A stretch of 64,000 nt of DNA. It comes from Gammaproteobacteria bacterium (GTDB lineage Bacteria; Pseudomonadota; Gammaproteobacteria; Steroidobacterales; GCA-2729495). Both the position numbers and the translations under genes were made by a program. The stretch lies in the NCBI GenBank assembly GCA_014337915.1, contig QUBU01000001.1, forward strand, positions 248,001-312,000, in the 5' to 3' direction. Positions 20,696 through 30,576 of this stretch are shown piece by piece; position 1 is the stretch's first letter, and each line of letters opens with the position of its first letter. The notes under the pieces were generated by a model. That model did not search any database. It had not been told where the DNA came from and saw only the letters and a list, made by a program, of their open reading frames with translations.

Positions 20696-23600
20696 TCAGT
20701 GAAAATCGCGACTGCGCACGGCCAGCCTGCCGAGCAGGGAGCTGTAATCCTCCAGCCTGCCGGCGATCACATGCAGCACATCCCCCTCCCGCTGCAGTTT
20801 CCCCCACACAGCCATGAGTGTCGCCTGCAGCAGGATACGCCGCTGTTGCAGCGCGAGCCGTTCCCGGATGATGAGGTTGACCTGCCCGGTCTCGTCCTCG
20901 AGGGTCACGAACACGACACCGCTGGCGCTCCCGGGGCGTTGCCGCGTGATGACCAGGCCCGCCGCATGGACCAGGCTGCCATGCTCCAGGCACCAGAGAT
21001 CAGCGGCACTCGCCACGGCCCTGCGGGCCAGGCCGGCGCGCAGCAGCGCCAGCGGGTGGCGCCCCAGCGTCAGGCCGGTGCTGGCGTAGTCGGCGACGAT
21101 GTCCTGGCCCTCCGTGGGCCTGCACAGCAGGGGAATGCCTTCGCTGACCTGCGGCCGCGGCCACAGGGGTAGTGGCGGCTCCGCGCCGGCCACCGCCCAG
21201 GCAGCACGGTGGCGATGGCCGGCGATGGCCGCCAGCGCACCGCAGGCGGCGAGCACCTCCAGTTCGCGCCTGCCGATGCCGGTACGCCCGGCGAGGTCCT
21301 CCACGCTGGCAAAGGCCCCCGCCCCGCGCGCCGCCACCAGGCTCGCGGCCGAAGCCGCGGACATGCCGCGGGCCAGCCGCAGCCCGAGGCGCAGCGCCGG
21401 CCCCGATGCCCCCGGCTCCAGCCCGCAGTCCCAGTCGCTGGCATTGACGTCGATGGGCCGGACCTCCACGCCATGGCGGCGCGCGTCCTGCACCAGCTGC
21501 GTGGGCGCGTAGAAGCCCATCGGCTGGCTGTTCAGCAGGGCGCAGGTGAAGGCCGCGGGCTCGTGGTGCTTCAGCCAGGCCGAGACATACACCAGCAGCG
21601 CGAAACTCGCCGCATGCGATTCCGGGAAGCCGTATTCACCGAAACCGAGGATCTGCTGGAATATCTGCCGGGCGAATTCCGGGGCGTAGCCGCGCCGGCG
21701 CATGCCTTCCATCAGGCGGCGCTCGAAGGGCTCGAGTCCGCCGCGGCGCTTCCATGCCGCCATGGCCCGGCGCAGTTCGTCGGCCTCGCCGGGCGTGAAA
21801 CCGGCGGCAACGACGGCCAGCTGCATGACCTGTTCCTGGAAAATGGGCACGCCCAGGGTGCGCTCCAGCACCTGCCGCACCTCGGCGCTCGGGTAGCTCA
21901 CCGCCTCCTCGCCGCTGCGCCGGCGCAGGTAGGGATGGACCATGTCGCCCTGGATCGGTCCCGGGCGGATGATCGCTACCTCGATCACCAGGTCGTAGTA
22001 GCAGCGGGGCCGCAACCGCGGCAGCATGGCCATCTGCGCGCGGGACTCGATCTGGAACACGCCGATGGTGTCGGCACGACTCACCATGGCATAGACCCCG
22101 GGATCCTCAGCCGGCACGCTGGCCAGCGTGAGCTTGCTGCCGCGATGGGCGTTGACCAGTGCCAGGGCGCGGCGAATGGCCGACAGCATGCCGAGGCCCA
22201 GGATGTCCACCTTGAGCAGGCCGAGATCATCGAGGTCATCTTTGTCCCACTGGATGACGGTGCGCTCCTCCATGGCCGCGTTCTCGACCGGCACCAGCCC
22301 GGCCAGCGGGCCGCGGGAAATCACGAAGCCACCGACATGCTGGGACAGGTGGCGCGGGAAGCCGATGAGCCCCCGGGCCAGGCCGACCAGGCGGCGCACC
22401 ACGGGACTCGCCGGATCGAGTCCCGCCTCGACGATACGCGCGTCGTCGATCTGGCTGCCGTCCCACCACTGCATGGCACGGGCCATGCGCTCCAGCTGCG
22501 GTGCCGCCATCCCCAGGGCCTTGCCGACATCCCGCACCGCGCTGCGGGGACCGTAGGTGATCACCGCAGCGGCGAGCGCGGCGCGGTCCCGGCCATACTT
22601 GCCGTAGATGTACTGGATGACTTCCTCGCGACGCTCGTGCTCGAAGTCCACGTCGATGTCCGGCGGCTCGTTGCGCTCGCGGGAAATGAAGCGCTCCATC
22701 AGCATGGCCATGCGTGACGGATCCACCTCGGTGATGCCCAGACAGAAGCACACCGCAGAGTTGGCCGCCGAGCCCCGCCCCTGGCAGAGGATGCCGCGCT
22801 GACGTGCATGGCTGACGATGTCGTGCACGGTGAGGAAATAGGGCTCGTACTGCAGCTCGGCGATGAGCGCCAGCTCATGCTCGATCTGGCGGCGCAGGCT
22901 GGCGCCGATACCGTCCGGCCAGCGCTGGCGAATGCCGGCCTCCACCAGCTGGCGCAGGTGGCTGGCGGGTGACGCCCCAGGCGGCACCAGCTCCTGCGGA
23001 TACTCGTAGCGCAGTTCGTCGAGGCTGAAATTGATGCCTGCGGCGATCTCCAGGCTGGCGTGCAGCAGCTCGGGCGGGTAGATCTCGCGCAGGCGCGCCA
23101 GCGGCCGCAGGCTGCGCTCGGCGTTCGGTTGCAACCGGCCCGCGGCATCGGCCAGCGTGCTGCCGAGGCGGATCGCCGTCAGCGTGTCCTGCAGCGCACG
23201 CCGGCCGCTGTCGTGCATGTGCACGTCGCCGACGGCGACCGCAGGCAGCCCGCAGGCCGCGGCCATGCCCTGGAGACGGCCCAGCCGTGCCCGGTCACGG
23301 CCACCGGCGAACAGCCCGATGCCGAGCCAGGCGCGCCCGGGAAATAGGCGGCCCACCCAGGTGGCTTCGGTCGGCCCGGCGGCCTCGTCGGCCAACCAGA
23401 TGGCGCGGCAGCCATCGAGACGCATGGTGAAATCCCCGCGTCCCAGGCGATAGCTGCCCTTGGGGGCCGCACGCCGGCCACGGGTGATGAGCTGGCAAAG
23501 CTGGCCATAACCGTCCCGGCTGGCTGCCAGCAGCACCAGGCGCAGGCCATCCTCCAGGCGCAGCTCCGTACCGACGATGATTTTCAGCCCCGCCTTGCGC

Positions 23601-23791
23601 GCGGCGACATGGGCGCGCACCACGCCGGCAACGGAGCACTCGTCGGTGATGGCGAGTGCCGCATAACCGAGCGCCGCGGCGCGCTCCACCAGTTCGGCGG
23701 GATGGGATGCGCCCCGCAGGAAGGTGAAATTGCTGATGCAGTGGAGCTCGGCGTAGCCGGGCAGCGCCTGCTGTTGCGACTGTTCGGGCAT
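20696..23791 (-). CDS. dnaE2: Error-prone DNA polymerase DnaE2 (ImuC)
   Basis: 1031 residues, typical for DnaE2 and shorter than replicative DnaE1. It is the translesion catalytic subunit of the SOS mutasome. The N-terminal PHP domain ([19 protein letters not shown]) precedes the C-family catalytic core, with the metal-binding motif [21 protein letters not shown] and [12 protein letters not shown]. The OB-fold and the characteristic C-terminal end RSRDFH are present, and the tau-binding C-tail of DnaE1 is absent. It is last in lexA-imuA-imuB-dnaE2, 24 bp after imuB, and so should be DNA-damage inducible from the single LexA box upstream of lexA. Confidence 0.96.
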   Translation of the reverse strand: MPEQSQQQALPGYAELHCISNFTFLRGASHPAELVERAAALGYAALAITDECSVAGVVRAHVAARKAGLKIIVGTELRLEDGLRLVLLAASRDGYGQLCQLITRGRRAAPKGSYRLGRGDFTMRLDGCRAIWLADEAAGPTEATWVGRLFPGRAWLGIGLFAGGRDRARLGRLQGMAAACGLPAVAVGDVHMHDSGRRALQDTLTAIRLGSTLADAAGRLQPNAERSLRPLARLREIYPPELLHASLEIAAGINFSLDELRYEYPQELVPPGASPASHLRQLVEAGIRQRWPDGIGASLRRQIEHELALIAELQYEPYFLTVHDIVSHARQRGILCQGRGSAANSAVCFCLGITEVDPSRMAMLMERFISRERNEPPDIDVDFEHERREEVIQYIYGKYGRDRAALAAAVITYGPRSAVRDVGKALGMAAPQLERMARAMQWWDGSQIDDARIVEAGLDPASPVVRRLVGLARGLIGFPRHLSQHVGGFVISRGPLAGLVPVENAAMEERTVIQWDKDDLDDLGLLKVDILGLGMLSAIRRALALVNAHRGSKLTLASVPAEDPGVYAMVSRADTIGVFQIESRAQMAMLPRLRPRCYYDLVIEVAIIRPGPIQGDMVHPYLRRRSGEEAVSYPSAEVRQVLERTLGVPIFQEQVMQLAVVAAGFTPGEADELRRAMAAWKRRGGLEPFERRLMEGMRRRGYAPEFARQIFQQILGFGEYGFPESHAASFALLVYVSAWLKHHEPAAFTCALLNSQPMGFYAPTQLVQDARRHGVEVRPIDVNASDWDCGLEPGASGPALRLGLRLARGMSAASAASLVAARGAGAFASVEDLAGRTGIGRRELEVLAACGALAAIAGHRHRAAWAVAGAEPPLPLWPRPQVSEGIPLLCRPTEGQDIVADYASTGLTLGRHPLALLRAGLARRAVASAADLWCLEHGSLVHAAGLVITRQRPGSASGVVFVTLEDETGQVNLIIRERLALQQRRILLQATLMAVWGKLQREGDVLHVIAGRLEDYSSLLGRLAVRSRDFH

Positions 23792-23815
23792 CGACGGGCA
23801 GCTGGCCTGGCAGGA

Positions 23816-25378
23816 TCACCCGAACAGGCCGTGCAGGTACCAGCGTCCGCTGCGGCGCTCACGAAAAATCCACAGCCGCATGCCCCGCCGGCTGCGGGCC
23901 ACGTAGTAATCGCGGCGCACATCGTCACCGTCCCACCAGCCCGCCTCGATGCGCTCCGGGCCATCTTCGAGGACCAGGGCGCCGTGGAACAGCGGCACTT
24001 CCCCGCGCCGGGCCAGGGCCGCTGGTTCAGCCAGGATCCACAGCGGCCGCAGGCTGCAGGCCACGGCGCCTGCGGCCGCTGGCTCCGGCTTCATGGTGTC
24101 CGGCTCCATGGCATCGACCACCGGCTGCCAGGCCCGCTCGGGACGCTGCTCGGGACTGGTCCGCAGCCCGTGCACCGCATGCATGCCGAGGCGCAGCCGC
24201 AGCCGCTCTATCAGCCCGGCCAGCCGCTCGCCCTGGTCGAGCCTCAGGCCGAGCAGGTCTGCTGGCGTCACGGGCTGCAAACCAGCGACATCGGCCTCCA
24301 GCACCAGGGCAACCACGGGCGCAGCCAGGCGCAGCGCGGAGAAATGGATAGCTGCCAGTTCGCGCATCCCCGCCACATCGCTGCTGGGCCTGAGCAATCC
24401 GATGCGCAGCAGGCTGTCGCCAGCAGCATGGTGGCGCAGGCGCAGCCAGAGGACCTGTGCCCCCACCTGGCGTGGCTGCAACCGCGCATGCAGTCTGAGC
24501 AGCAGCAGTTGCAGGGCCTCGAGCAGCAGCCTGCCGTCACGGGTTTCCACCGGCAGTTCCAGTTCCTCGCGCAGGCGCTCCTCATGGCGGCAGGCCGGGC
24601 GCAGTTCCGGGCGCCGCCCCAGCGCCTCATCGATCTCCTGCAGGCATTCCCGGCCGAGCCGGCGCGCGAGGCCATCACGCGGCAACCGCATGCAATCGCC
24701 GAGGTTGCGGACACCCATGCGCAGCAGGCCGCCCACCACCGCTGCGGGCCAGCCGGGCAACTCGACGGGAATGCCAGCCAGCACGGCCGGCAACTGTGCT
24801 GCCTCCATTACCAGCTGCCGCCGCCCCGAGCGTGCCAGCCAGAGCGCCGCCCGCGCGGTGGGAGCGATGGCGGCCGCGACGTCATGGCCACGCCCGCCGA
24901 TCCCGGAGACAGCCGCCTCGAGCAGCGCCCCGGGACCGCCGAACAGCGCGAGGCTCGCCGCGACCTCCAGCAGCAGGGCATCGCCACCGGGATCCAGGTT
25001 GACCAGCGGCGTGAAACGCACCATCCAGGCGGAGAGGCTGGCCAGGGCCGCCTGCTCCAGGTCAGGCCGGCGCTGCCGGGCGCCAAGGTCAGGCAGCAGT
25101 GCCAGCGCCGCATTGAGCGGCATGCCGGAGTGAATGCCACGAGCAGCGGCAGTCGCGCTGGCCAGCAGGATGACGGGGCCCTGCCGGCCGCCGGCAATGA
25201 CCGCCTGCGGCGCATGGCCTGGCGAGGCCACCACCTCCAGGGGCAGTTGCGGCAACTGCAGGCACAGCCAGAGGCGGCGGGTGCCGCCAGGCGCGGGCAG
25301 GCCGGCAGCAGGCACTGCGGCTGGCGGCGGGGCCGCGGCCGTGAACGGCAGGGACAGGTTCGGGGAGCGCCGGGGCAT
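23816..25378 (-). CDS. imuB: ImuB, catalytically inactive Y-family polymerase homologue
   Basis: 520 residues. ImuB is the hub of the mutasome: it resembles DinB/UmuC but lacks active-site acidic residues, and links ImuA and DnaE2 to the beta clamp. The N-terminal LWLCLQLPQLPLEVV segment, then RGIHSGMPLNAALALLP and the pol-Y core are typical. I see no DxD/SIDE-type catalytic triad, consistent with the family. The C-terminal region (WWDGDDVRRDYYVARSRRGMRLWIFRER) is the conserved ImuB/DUF6504 end. A proline-rich N-terminal extension of about 33 residues is variable. It lies 6 bp downstream of imuA. Confidence 0.93.
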   Translation of the reverse strand: MPRRSPNLSLPFTAAAPPPAAVPAAGLPAPGGTRRLWLCLQLPQLPLEVVASPGHAPQAVIAGGRQGPVILLASATAAARGIHSGMPLNAALALLPDLGARQRRPDLEQAALASLSAWMVRFTPLVNLDPGGDALLLEVAASLALFGGPGALLEAAVSGIGGRGHDVAAAIAPTARAALWLARSGRRQLVMEAAQLPAVLAGIPVELPGWPAAVVGGLLRMGVRNLGDCMRLPRDGLARRLGRECLQEIDEALGRRPELRPACRHEERLREELELPVETRDGRLLLEALQLLLLRLHARLQPRQVGAQVLWLRLRHHAAGDSLLRIGLLRPSSDVAGMRELAAIHFSALRLAAPVVALVLEADVAGLQPVTPADLLGLRLDQGERLAGLIERLRLRLGMHAVHGLRTSPEQRPERAWQPVVDAMEPDTMKPEPAAAGAVACSLRPLWILAEPAALARRGEVPLFHGALVLEDGPERIEAGWWDGDDVRRDYYVARSRRGMRLWIFRERRSGRWYLHGLFG

Positions 25379-25384
25379 GGCGCA

Positions 25385-26029
25385 TCAGCCGATGTCTGCG
25401 ACCGCCACCGCCGGTGGCCCGCCCCTGCGTTTGAGGACATGCAGCCTGGCAGGGCCCGTTGCGCACTCCCGCATGAAGTGGATGCGCAGCGGCGCCGGCG
25501 ATGGCGTCCGCCGCAGCCTGGCGGCACGAAACAGCAGGACCCAGGTATTGCCGGGTTCCGCCGCCAGCTGCAGGCGTCGCAGCGATGTCTTTCCGGCGGT
25601 ATCCGCCCAGCCTGCCACCACGGCACAGCTGCGTGAGCGCAGTGCCTGCTCCATGGCCCACAGGGTGTCCACTTCCTGCTTTGAACGCACGACCAGAAAC
25701 CTCACAGGATCCAGGCCGGCACCAGCCAGCGCGGGCGCGTAGGGAATGTAGGGCGGCGCAACCAGCATGACCTGCCCTGCTGCCGTGCCGGCATCCGGTG
25801 TCCGTGCCACCAGCCGCCTCAGCGCCGGCAGCAGCAGCGTGAACTCGCCCGTGCCATGGGCTTCGACGAGCAGTTCGGTCAGCTGCCCGAGCGGCCAGCC
25901 ACCACCGAGGGCCTGGTCGAGCCCCGGCCAGCCCGTCGGCAGTTCCGCAGCCATGGCCGCCGATGCGCGCCCCGCTTGCCAGATGCGGGAATCCTGCAGC
26001 AACCAGCCAATCGCCTCCCGGGACGCCAC
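25385..26029 (-). CDS. imuA: ImuA, RecA-like mutasome accessory protein
   Basis: About 214 residues from GTG 26029. ImuA is a RecA/SulA-related protein needed for ImuB-DnaE2 translesion synthesis. The start fits the family, with REAIGWLLQDSRIWQAG at the beginning, then LPTGWPGLDQALGGGWPLGQLTELLVEAHGTG, where the P-loop-like region is degenerate. The C-terminal LRIHFMRECATGPARLHVLKRRGG segment is conserved. A longer open frame to 26287 runs through lexA and is not coding. It starts 16 bp after the lexA stop, so it shares the lexA transcript. Confidence 0.9.
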   Translation of the reverse strand: MASREAIGWLLQDSRIWQAGRASAAMAAELPTGWPGLDQALGGGWPLGQLTELLVEAHGTGEFTLLLPALRRLVARTPDAGTAAGQVMLVAPPYIPYAPALAGAGLDPVRFLVVRSKQEVDTLWAMEQALRSRSCAVVAGWADTAGKTSLRRLQLAAEPGNTWVLLFRAARLRRTPSPAPLRIHFMRECATGPARLHVLKRRGGPPAVAVADIG

Positions 26030-26045
26030 GGAGCTGCCGCCATTG

Positions 26046-26669
26046 TCAGGAAAGGTGGTTGCGCAGCACGCCGACCACCACGCCCTCGATGACCATCGGA
26101 TCTTCCTGGAGATCGACACGGATGGGCTCGAAGTCGGGATTCTCCGGAATGAGCCATACCACCGGGCCTTCCTGGCGGTAACGCTTGACGGTAACTTCCT
26201 CCTCGAGCCGCGCCACCACCACCTGTCCGTTGCGTACCTCGGGCGTGCGACAGACGGCCACGAGATCACCGTCGAGGATCCCCGCACCCTGCATGCTCAT
26301 GCCCTGCACGCGCAGCAGGAAGTGCGGCTTCGGATTGAACAGCGATGCATCGACGCGGTAGCGGCCCTCGATGTTTTCCTGGGCGAGTATCGGATGACCG
26401 GCGGCAACACGGCCGATGAGCGGCAGCAGGTCCTGGTCACGCAACCCGTCCCTGGCCTGGCCCCTGACCTGAATGCCACGAGACGCGCCCGGCAGCAGGT
26501 CGATGACCCCCTTGCGCCGCAGGGCCCGCAGGTGTTCCTCGGCGGCATTGGCGGAGCGGAAACCCAGCGCCCGGGCAATTTCCGCACGTGTAGGCGGCAT
26601 CCCGGTTTCGTCGATAAACGACTGTATGAACGAAAGAATTTCAGCCTGACGGGAGGTGAGCTCATCCAT
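26046..26669 (-). CDS. lexA: SOS repressor LexA
   Basis: 207 residues from ATG 26669. The N-terminal winged helix ([38 protein letters not shown]) binds SOS boxes. The C-terminal peptidase S24 domain has the Ala90-Gly91 self-cleavage site ([10 protein letters not shown]), Ser125 in VQGMSMQG and Lys162 in TVKRYRQ. RecA-bound ssDNA triggers self-cleavage and derepression. A consensus LexA box lies 28 bp upstream, giving autoregulation, and the imuA-imuB-dnaE2 genes follow in the same direction with very short gaps, so the repressor controls its own mutagenic polymerase. Confidence 0.97.
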   Translation of the reverse strand: MDELTSRQAEILSFIQSFIDETGMPPTRAEIARALGFRSANAAEEHLRALRRKGVIDLLPGASRGIQVRGQARDGLRDQDLLPLIGRVAAGHPILAQENIEGRYRVDASLFNPKPHFLLRVQGMSMQGAGILDGDLVAVCRTPEVRNGQVVVARLEEEVTVKRYRQEGPVVWLIPENPDFEPIRVDLQEDPMVIEGVVVGVLRNHLS

Positions 26670-26697
26670 GTCCAGATACCTGTAAATAATCCCAATA

Positions 26698-26713
26698 CTG
26701 TAATTATCTACAG
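26698..26713 (-). promoter_or_regulatory. LexA operator (SOS box) with lexA promoter
   Basis: CTGT-N8-ACAG, extended to TACTGTaattatctACAGTT, an almost exact E. coli-type SOS box. On the minus strand a -10-like GATAAT (26703-26708) lies inside the operator and a weak -35 TTGCAG (26725-26730) stands 16 bp upstream, so bound LexA would block the polymerase. The expected start site is near 26696. No other LexA box was noticed within this operon. Confidence 0.9.
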
Positions 26714-27026
26714 TTACCTGGCTGCTGCAAGCCCGATTCGTCTGGCCCCCCCCCCACCGGGACCAGCCGCAGAACATCCACCCCTGCAGCGCACCCGGCC
26801 AGATGCATCCGGTCCACTGCCGCCCGCCATCCATGTAGTCACCGATGAACAGGCACCAACGGCAACACGCGCACCACGATGTCCGCGCGGGTCCGCCAAT
26901 TGCGAAGCACAGCGGATTCGTTCATGATTATGACCGCTTTGGGGGAAGCTCCAGCAGTTTTCTCCCGCGTTTTGGCCGCGGTAATCGCCGCAATCTCGTC
27001 AAGATCACCAATCCAGAGGACTAGTG
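26714..27026. other. Divergent intergenic region lexA / lipoprotein gene
   Basis: A 313-bp gap without a convincing gene. It contains a run of ten Cs at 26746-26755. A minus-strand open frame over 26839-27045 has no family features. I could not place a good promoter for the lipoprotein gene, although its RBS (AGAGGA) is clear. Confidence 0.5.
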
Positions 27027-27338
27027 ATGAACACAAAGCTCGCAATTAAGGCAGGCGTTGCCGCTCTCGCACTGATGATGGCAGCCGGCTGCTCGTCCGT
27101 TGCAAAGAAGGACTTCGATGCGCTGAGCGCCAAGGTCGACCAGCTGACCCGCGACACCGCCTCCGCCAAGTCCGCTGCCGACGCCGCCAGCGCCGCCTCC
27201 AGCGAGGCCGGCCAGAAGGCCGCCGCCGCGCAGAGCACCGCCAACCAGGCCCTGAATGCCGCCAACCAGAGCCAGGCCTGCTGCGATGCCACCAACGAGA
27301 AGATCGACCGGATGTTCAAGCGCAGCCAGGCCAAGTAA
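27027..27338 (+). CDS. Lpp/OprI-like alanine-zipper outer-membrane lipoprotein
   Basis: 103 residues from ATG 27027, 6 bp after AGAGGA. A lipoprotein signal peptide ends in the lipobox MAAGC, with Cys22 as the lipidated residue. The mature protein (82 aa) is a helical alanine-rich heptad repeat (KSAADAASAASSEAGQKAAAA) like OprI and Lpp trimers, somewhat longer than either. It ends FKRSQAK with a C-terminal lysine, the residue that L,D-transpeptidases attach to meso-diaminopimelate in E. coli Lpp. Ser-Ser after the Cys favours outer-membrane sorting by the Lol system. An adjacent Cys-Cys pair near the C-terminus is unusual. A strong terminator follows. Confidence 0.88.
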   Translation: MNTKLAIKAGVAALALMMAAGCSSVAKKDFDALSAKVDQLTRDTASAKSAADAASAASSEAGQKAAAAQSTANQALNAANQSQACCDATNEKIDRMFKRSQAK

Positions 27339-27352
27339 AGCCTGAGTCATGC

Positions 27353-27389
27353 AAAAAAGGCCGCAGCGAAAGCTGCGGCCTTTTTCTTT
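27353..27389. terminator. Bidirectional Rho-independent terminator
   Basis: A 9-bp stem GGCCGCAGC / GCTGCGGCC with a GAAA tetraloop is preceded by six As and followed by TTTTTCTTT, so it works for the lipoprotein gene on the plus strand and for the convergent L,D-transpeptidase gene on the minus strand. Confidence 0.95.
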
Positions 27390-27416
27390 GGTGATCCGCC
27401 CGCCGTTCCGCGCCGG

Positions 27417-28475
27417 TCACCTGCGCGGGTATTTCACCGCATCCATGGGCCGCCGCGCCGGTGCATCGCGCGCCGGCAGATCACCGGCACCAGCACTGCC
27501 GCCGGCTGCATCCGCCACCTGCGCCGGGCCACCTACCCGCACCGGAATGCCGAGCTTCGCACGGTAGACCTCGTCCACCAGCGGCCAGTCCACCTCTGCC
27601 GGGCGCCCCTCGGTGGCCCGCACGTAGCGGGCCATGAGATCCGTCATCCCCTGGTCGGCGGCACCGGCATCACCCTCCAGATGCGGATGCACTTCGAGAT
27701 ACAGGCCATCGGCCGCCCAGCCGAACTTGTAGGGCTGGTTGACGATCTGCACGGCCGCACCGACTGGCACCTGGGGGAACAGCCACTCGATGTCCTCGGG
27801 ATACATGCGGATGCAGCCATGGGTGACCTGCATGCCGATACCGACCGGCCGGTTGGTGCCGTGGATCAGGTAGCCCGTGCTGGTCAGGCGCATGGCGTAG
27901 TCGCCCAGCGGATTCTTCGGTCCCGGTGGTATCGCCCGCGGCAGGATATCGCCGTCAGCGGCATGCTCGGCGCGTATGCTGGCCGGCGGATACCAGGTCG
28001 GTTGCTTCTGCTTGGAGAGGATCCGGTGCATGCCAATGGGCGTGGCCCAGTCCATGCGGCCGATGCTGACGGGAAAGGTAGCCACCACCGGCCGTCCCCC
28101 GTCTCGCGTGAAATAGTAGAGCCGGTACTCGGCGATGTTGACCAGCACGCCCTGGCGCGTGCCTTCCGGCAGCACGTAGCGCGTCGGCAGCAGGATTTCC
28201 GTATTGTCGCCAGGCAGCCAGGGGTCGACACCCGGGTTGGCGCGCACCATGTCCTCGTAGCCGAGGCCGGCACGCCGGGCAATGTCGGTGAGTGTTTCCT
28301 CGTAGGTCGAGCGCACGGTCGTCAGCGCGCCGACCAGGTCTGATCCCGGCTCCAGCGCCAGCGTCTCGGCCCGCAGGCAAGGGAGCGCGAAGCCGATCAG
28401 CGTCGCCAGCACCAGGGACTGGACGTGGCGGCAACCAGCAAGGCAATGCAGCAGGAATCGCGACGGATGATGCAT
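27417..28475 (-). CDS. Periplasmic L,D-transpeptidase (ErfK/YbiS/YcfS/YnhG type)
   Basis: 352 residues. An N-terminal signal peptide (LATLIGFALPCLRA) is followed by a LysM-like segment (TYEETLTDIARRAGLGYEDMVRANPGV) and a YkuD catalytic domain with the signature HGTNRPVG...THGCIRMYPED, the Cys being the nucleophile. A C-terminal extension of about 90 residues is Ala/Gly/Pro rich at its end. Enzymes of this layout in E. coli attach Lpp to peptidoglycan or form 3-3 cross-links. Its neighbour across the terminator is an Lpp-like protein ending in Lys, a likely substrate. It follows fabH, where fabD is usually found. Confidence 0.9.
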   Translation of the reverse strand: MHHPSRFLLHCLAGCRHVQSLVLATLIGFALPCLRAETLALEPGSDLVGALTTVRSTYEETLTDIARRAGLGYEDMVRANPGVDPWLPGDNTEILLPTRYVLPEGTRQGVLVNIAEYRLYYFTRDGGRPVVATFPVSIGRMDWATPIGMHRILSKQKQPTWYPPASIRAEHAADGDILPRAIPPGPKNPLGDYAMRLTSTGYLIHGTNRPVGIGMQVTHGCIRMYPEDIEWLFPQVPVGAAVQIVNQPYKFGWAADGLYLEVHPHLEGDAGAADQGMTDLMARYVRATEGRPAEVDWPLVDEVYRAKLGIPVRVGGPAQVADAAGGSAGAGDLPARDAPARRPMDAVKYPRR

Positions 28476-28529
28476 GACGCCATTCTATTGGGGGCCCCGG
28501 CGGGCGGCCAGCGCAGCGGCCAGCCGACC

Positions 28530-29501
28530 TCAGAACCGGATCAGGCAGGCTCCCCAGGTGAAGCCGCCGCCGAAACCCTCCAGCAACAGCAGGTCGCCAC
28601 GCTTCACGCGGCCATCGCGCACGGCGACATCCAGCGCCATCGGTATCGATGCAGCAGATGTATTGCCATGATCCTGCAAGGTGAGCACGACACGCTCCAT
28701 CGGCATGTCCAGCCGCCTGGCCGTCGCCTGGATGATGCGCAGGTTCGCCTGGTGCGGAATCAGCCAGTCGATCGCCGCGTGCTCCAGGTTGTTGGCGCCG
28801 AGCGCTTCCTCGACCAGGCCCTCGAGGGTCTTCACGGCAACCTTGAACACCTCGTTGCCCTTCATGTGGATGAAGGCACCGGCGTCGTCGCCGAACACCG
28901 GGCCCGGGCAGCGCGAGGGACCGTACGGGTGGTACAGCAGGTCCTTGTAGCGACCATCGGCACCGAGGTGGCAGGAAACGATTCCCGGTTCGTCGGCGGG
29001 CTTGAGCACCACCGCACCGGCGCCGTCGCCGAACAGGACACAGGTGGTGCGGTCGCTCCAGTCGGTGATGCGTGACAGCGTTTCCGCGCCTATCACCAGG
29101 GCGCAGCGTGCCTGCCCGGTAGCGACGAACCGGTCGGCGATACTGAGCGCATAGATGAACCCGCTGCAGGCGGCCTCGACGCTGAATGCCGCACAACCAT
29201 GGATACCCAGCCGTTCCTGCAGCAGGCAGCCGACGTTGGGAAACACGACATCGGGTGTGGTGGTGCCGACGACGATGAAATCGATGTCCGCTGGGGTGAC
29301 GCCGGCCGCTTCCATGGCACGCCTTGCGGCCTGCTCGGCCAGGTCGGCCGTGGTCTGGGTCGCGGCTGCAATGTGCCGGCGCTCGATGCCGGTGCGATCG
29401 CGGATCCACTCATCGGTGGTATCCACCATCTTCTCGAGGTCCTGGTTGGTCAGGATGCGCTCGGGCAGGTAGCGGCCGGTGCCAGCGATGCGCGAGTACA
29501 T
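28530..29501 (-). CDS. fabH: 3-oxoacyl-ACP synthase III (FabH)
   Basis: 323 residues. FabH condenses acetyl-CoA with malonyl-ACP to start fatty-acid synthesis. The thiolase-fold catalytic triad is in place: Cys112 (EAACSGF), His250 (IPHQAN) and Asn280 (HGNTSAAS). Typical motifs [23 protein letters not shown] and [10 protein letters not shown] are present. Its ATG directly abuts the plsX stop codon with no intervening base, so the two are translationally coupled. Unlike E. coli and Pseudomonas, fabD does not follow; an L,D-transpeptidase gene does. Confidence 0.96.
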   Translation of the reverse strand: MYSRIAGTGRYLPERILTNQDLEKMVDTTDEWIRDRTGIERRHIAAATQTTADLAEQAARRAMEAAGVTPADIDFIVVGTTTPDVVFPNVGCLLQERLGIHGCAAFSVEAACSGFIYALSIADRFVATGQARCALVIGAETLSRITDWSDRTTCVLFGDGAGAVVLKPADEPGIVSCHLGADGRYKDLLYHPYGPSRCPGPVFGDDAGAFIHMKGNEVFKVAVKTLEGLVEEALGANNLEHAAIDWLIPHQANLRIIQATARRLDMPMERVVLTLQDHGNTSAASIPMALDVAVRDGRVKRGDLLLLEGFGGGFTWGACLIRF

Positions 29502-30512
29502 CTAGCTGGCCTGTTCCTGGAGCAGCCTGCGGATCTGGTCGGGCACCTGCTTGGAAACTTCGATCATCGCCGTGTGGATGGCCTGGCGGAATGCAACCCT
29601 GTCGGCGCCACCATGGCTCTTGATGACGATGCCATCGAGTCCCACGAGGCTGGCGCCATTATAGCGGCGCGGGTCGAGCTTGTTGGCCAACGAACGCAGG
29701 ACCGGCAGTGCCACCAGGCCGGCAAGCCGCCCGTAGACGCCGGAACGGAATTCCTGCTCGAGGAAGTGGCGCACCAGGCGCGCCGTTCCCTCCATCGACT
29801 TGAGGGCGACGTTGCCGGTGAAGCCATCGCAGACCACGACATCGGCACGCTGGTCCGGGATGCGGTCCGCTTCGATGAACCCGACGTAGTTCAGCGGGCT
29901 GGCAGACAGTAATGCAGCCGCCTGCTTCACGGTCTCGTTGCCCTTGATCTCCTCCTCGCCGATGTTGAGGAGTGCGATGCGCGGAAACTCGATGTTCTCG
30001 ATGCCTGTGGCCACCACCGAACCCATCACCGCGAACTGGAACAGGTGCTCGGGTGTGCAATCCGAGTTGGCGCCGAGGTCGAGCATATAGGTGCGACCGT
30101 GGATGGTCGGTACCGGCACCATGATGGCCGGGCGGTCGATGCCCGGCAGGGTCTTGAGGACGAAACGGGCGGTCGCCATCAGCGCGCCGGTGTTGCCGGC
30201 GCTGACGCAGGCGTCGGCCTGGCCGGCCTTCACCAGGTCGATCGCCACGCGCATGGAAGAATCCTTCTTCTTGCGCAGGGCATCGGCCGGATGCTCGTCC
30301 ATGCCCACGACCTGGCGGGCATCCTGGACGGTCACGCGGGAGGCAACCTCACCGAGTTCCTGGAGGAACGGATCAATGACTTCGCGCTGGCCGACGAAGA
30401 TCAGGTGCAGGTCCGGGTGCTGGCGCAGCATCGCCAGCCCGGCGGGAACGCAGACGGCGGCACCCTTGTCGCCGCCCTGGGCATCCAGCGCGATGGTGAC
30501 GGGCCTGGACAA
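29502..30512 (-). CDS. plsX: Phosphate acyltransferase PlsX
   Basis: 336 residues. PlsX turns acyl-ACP into acyl-phosphate, the donor for PlsY in phospholipid synthesis. Motifs: ALDAQGGDKG at the N-terminus, SAGNTGALMA, DLGANSDC, LNIGEEEIKGNE, and the ..VVCDGFTGNVALKS segment; the protein ends in a helix typical of the peripheral membrane-binding region. It starts at TTG 30512, with GAGGG 8 bp upstream. It lies between rpmF and fabH in the conserved yceD-rpmF-plsX-fabH order. Confidence 0.96.
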   Translation of the reverse strand: MSRPVTIALDAQGGDKGAAVCVPAGLAMLRQHPDLHLIFVGQREVIDPFLQELGEVASRVTVQDARQVVGMDEHPADALRKKKDSSMRVAIDLVKAGQADACVSAGNTGALMATARFVLKTLPGIDRPAIMVPVPTIHGRTYMLDLGANSDCTPEHLFQFAVMGSVVATGIENIEFPRIALLNIGEEEIKGNETVKQAAALLSASPLNYVGFIEADRIPDQRADVVVCDGFTGNVALKSMEGTARLVRHFLEQEFRSGVYGRLAGLVALPVLRSLANKLDPRRYNGASLVGLDGIVIKSHGGADRVAFRQAIHTAMIEVSKQVPDQIRRLLQEQAS

Positions 30513-30576
30513 GGCTTGCCCTCAGGCTGGATGCGGTGATGAAACGGTGATACGCGGTGAAAGTCGGCTTTTGCAG

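Noticed and set aside
26839..27045. Minus-strand ORF upstream of lexA, considered as a sulA-like SOS gene
   Set aside because: No SulA similarity, no Shine-Dalgarno and it crosses the start of the lipoprotein gene.
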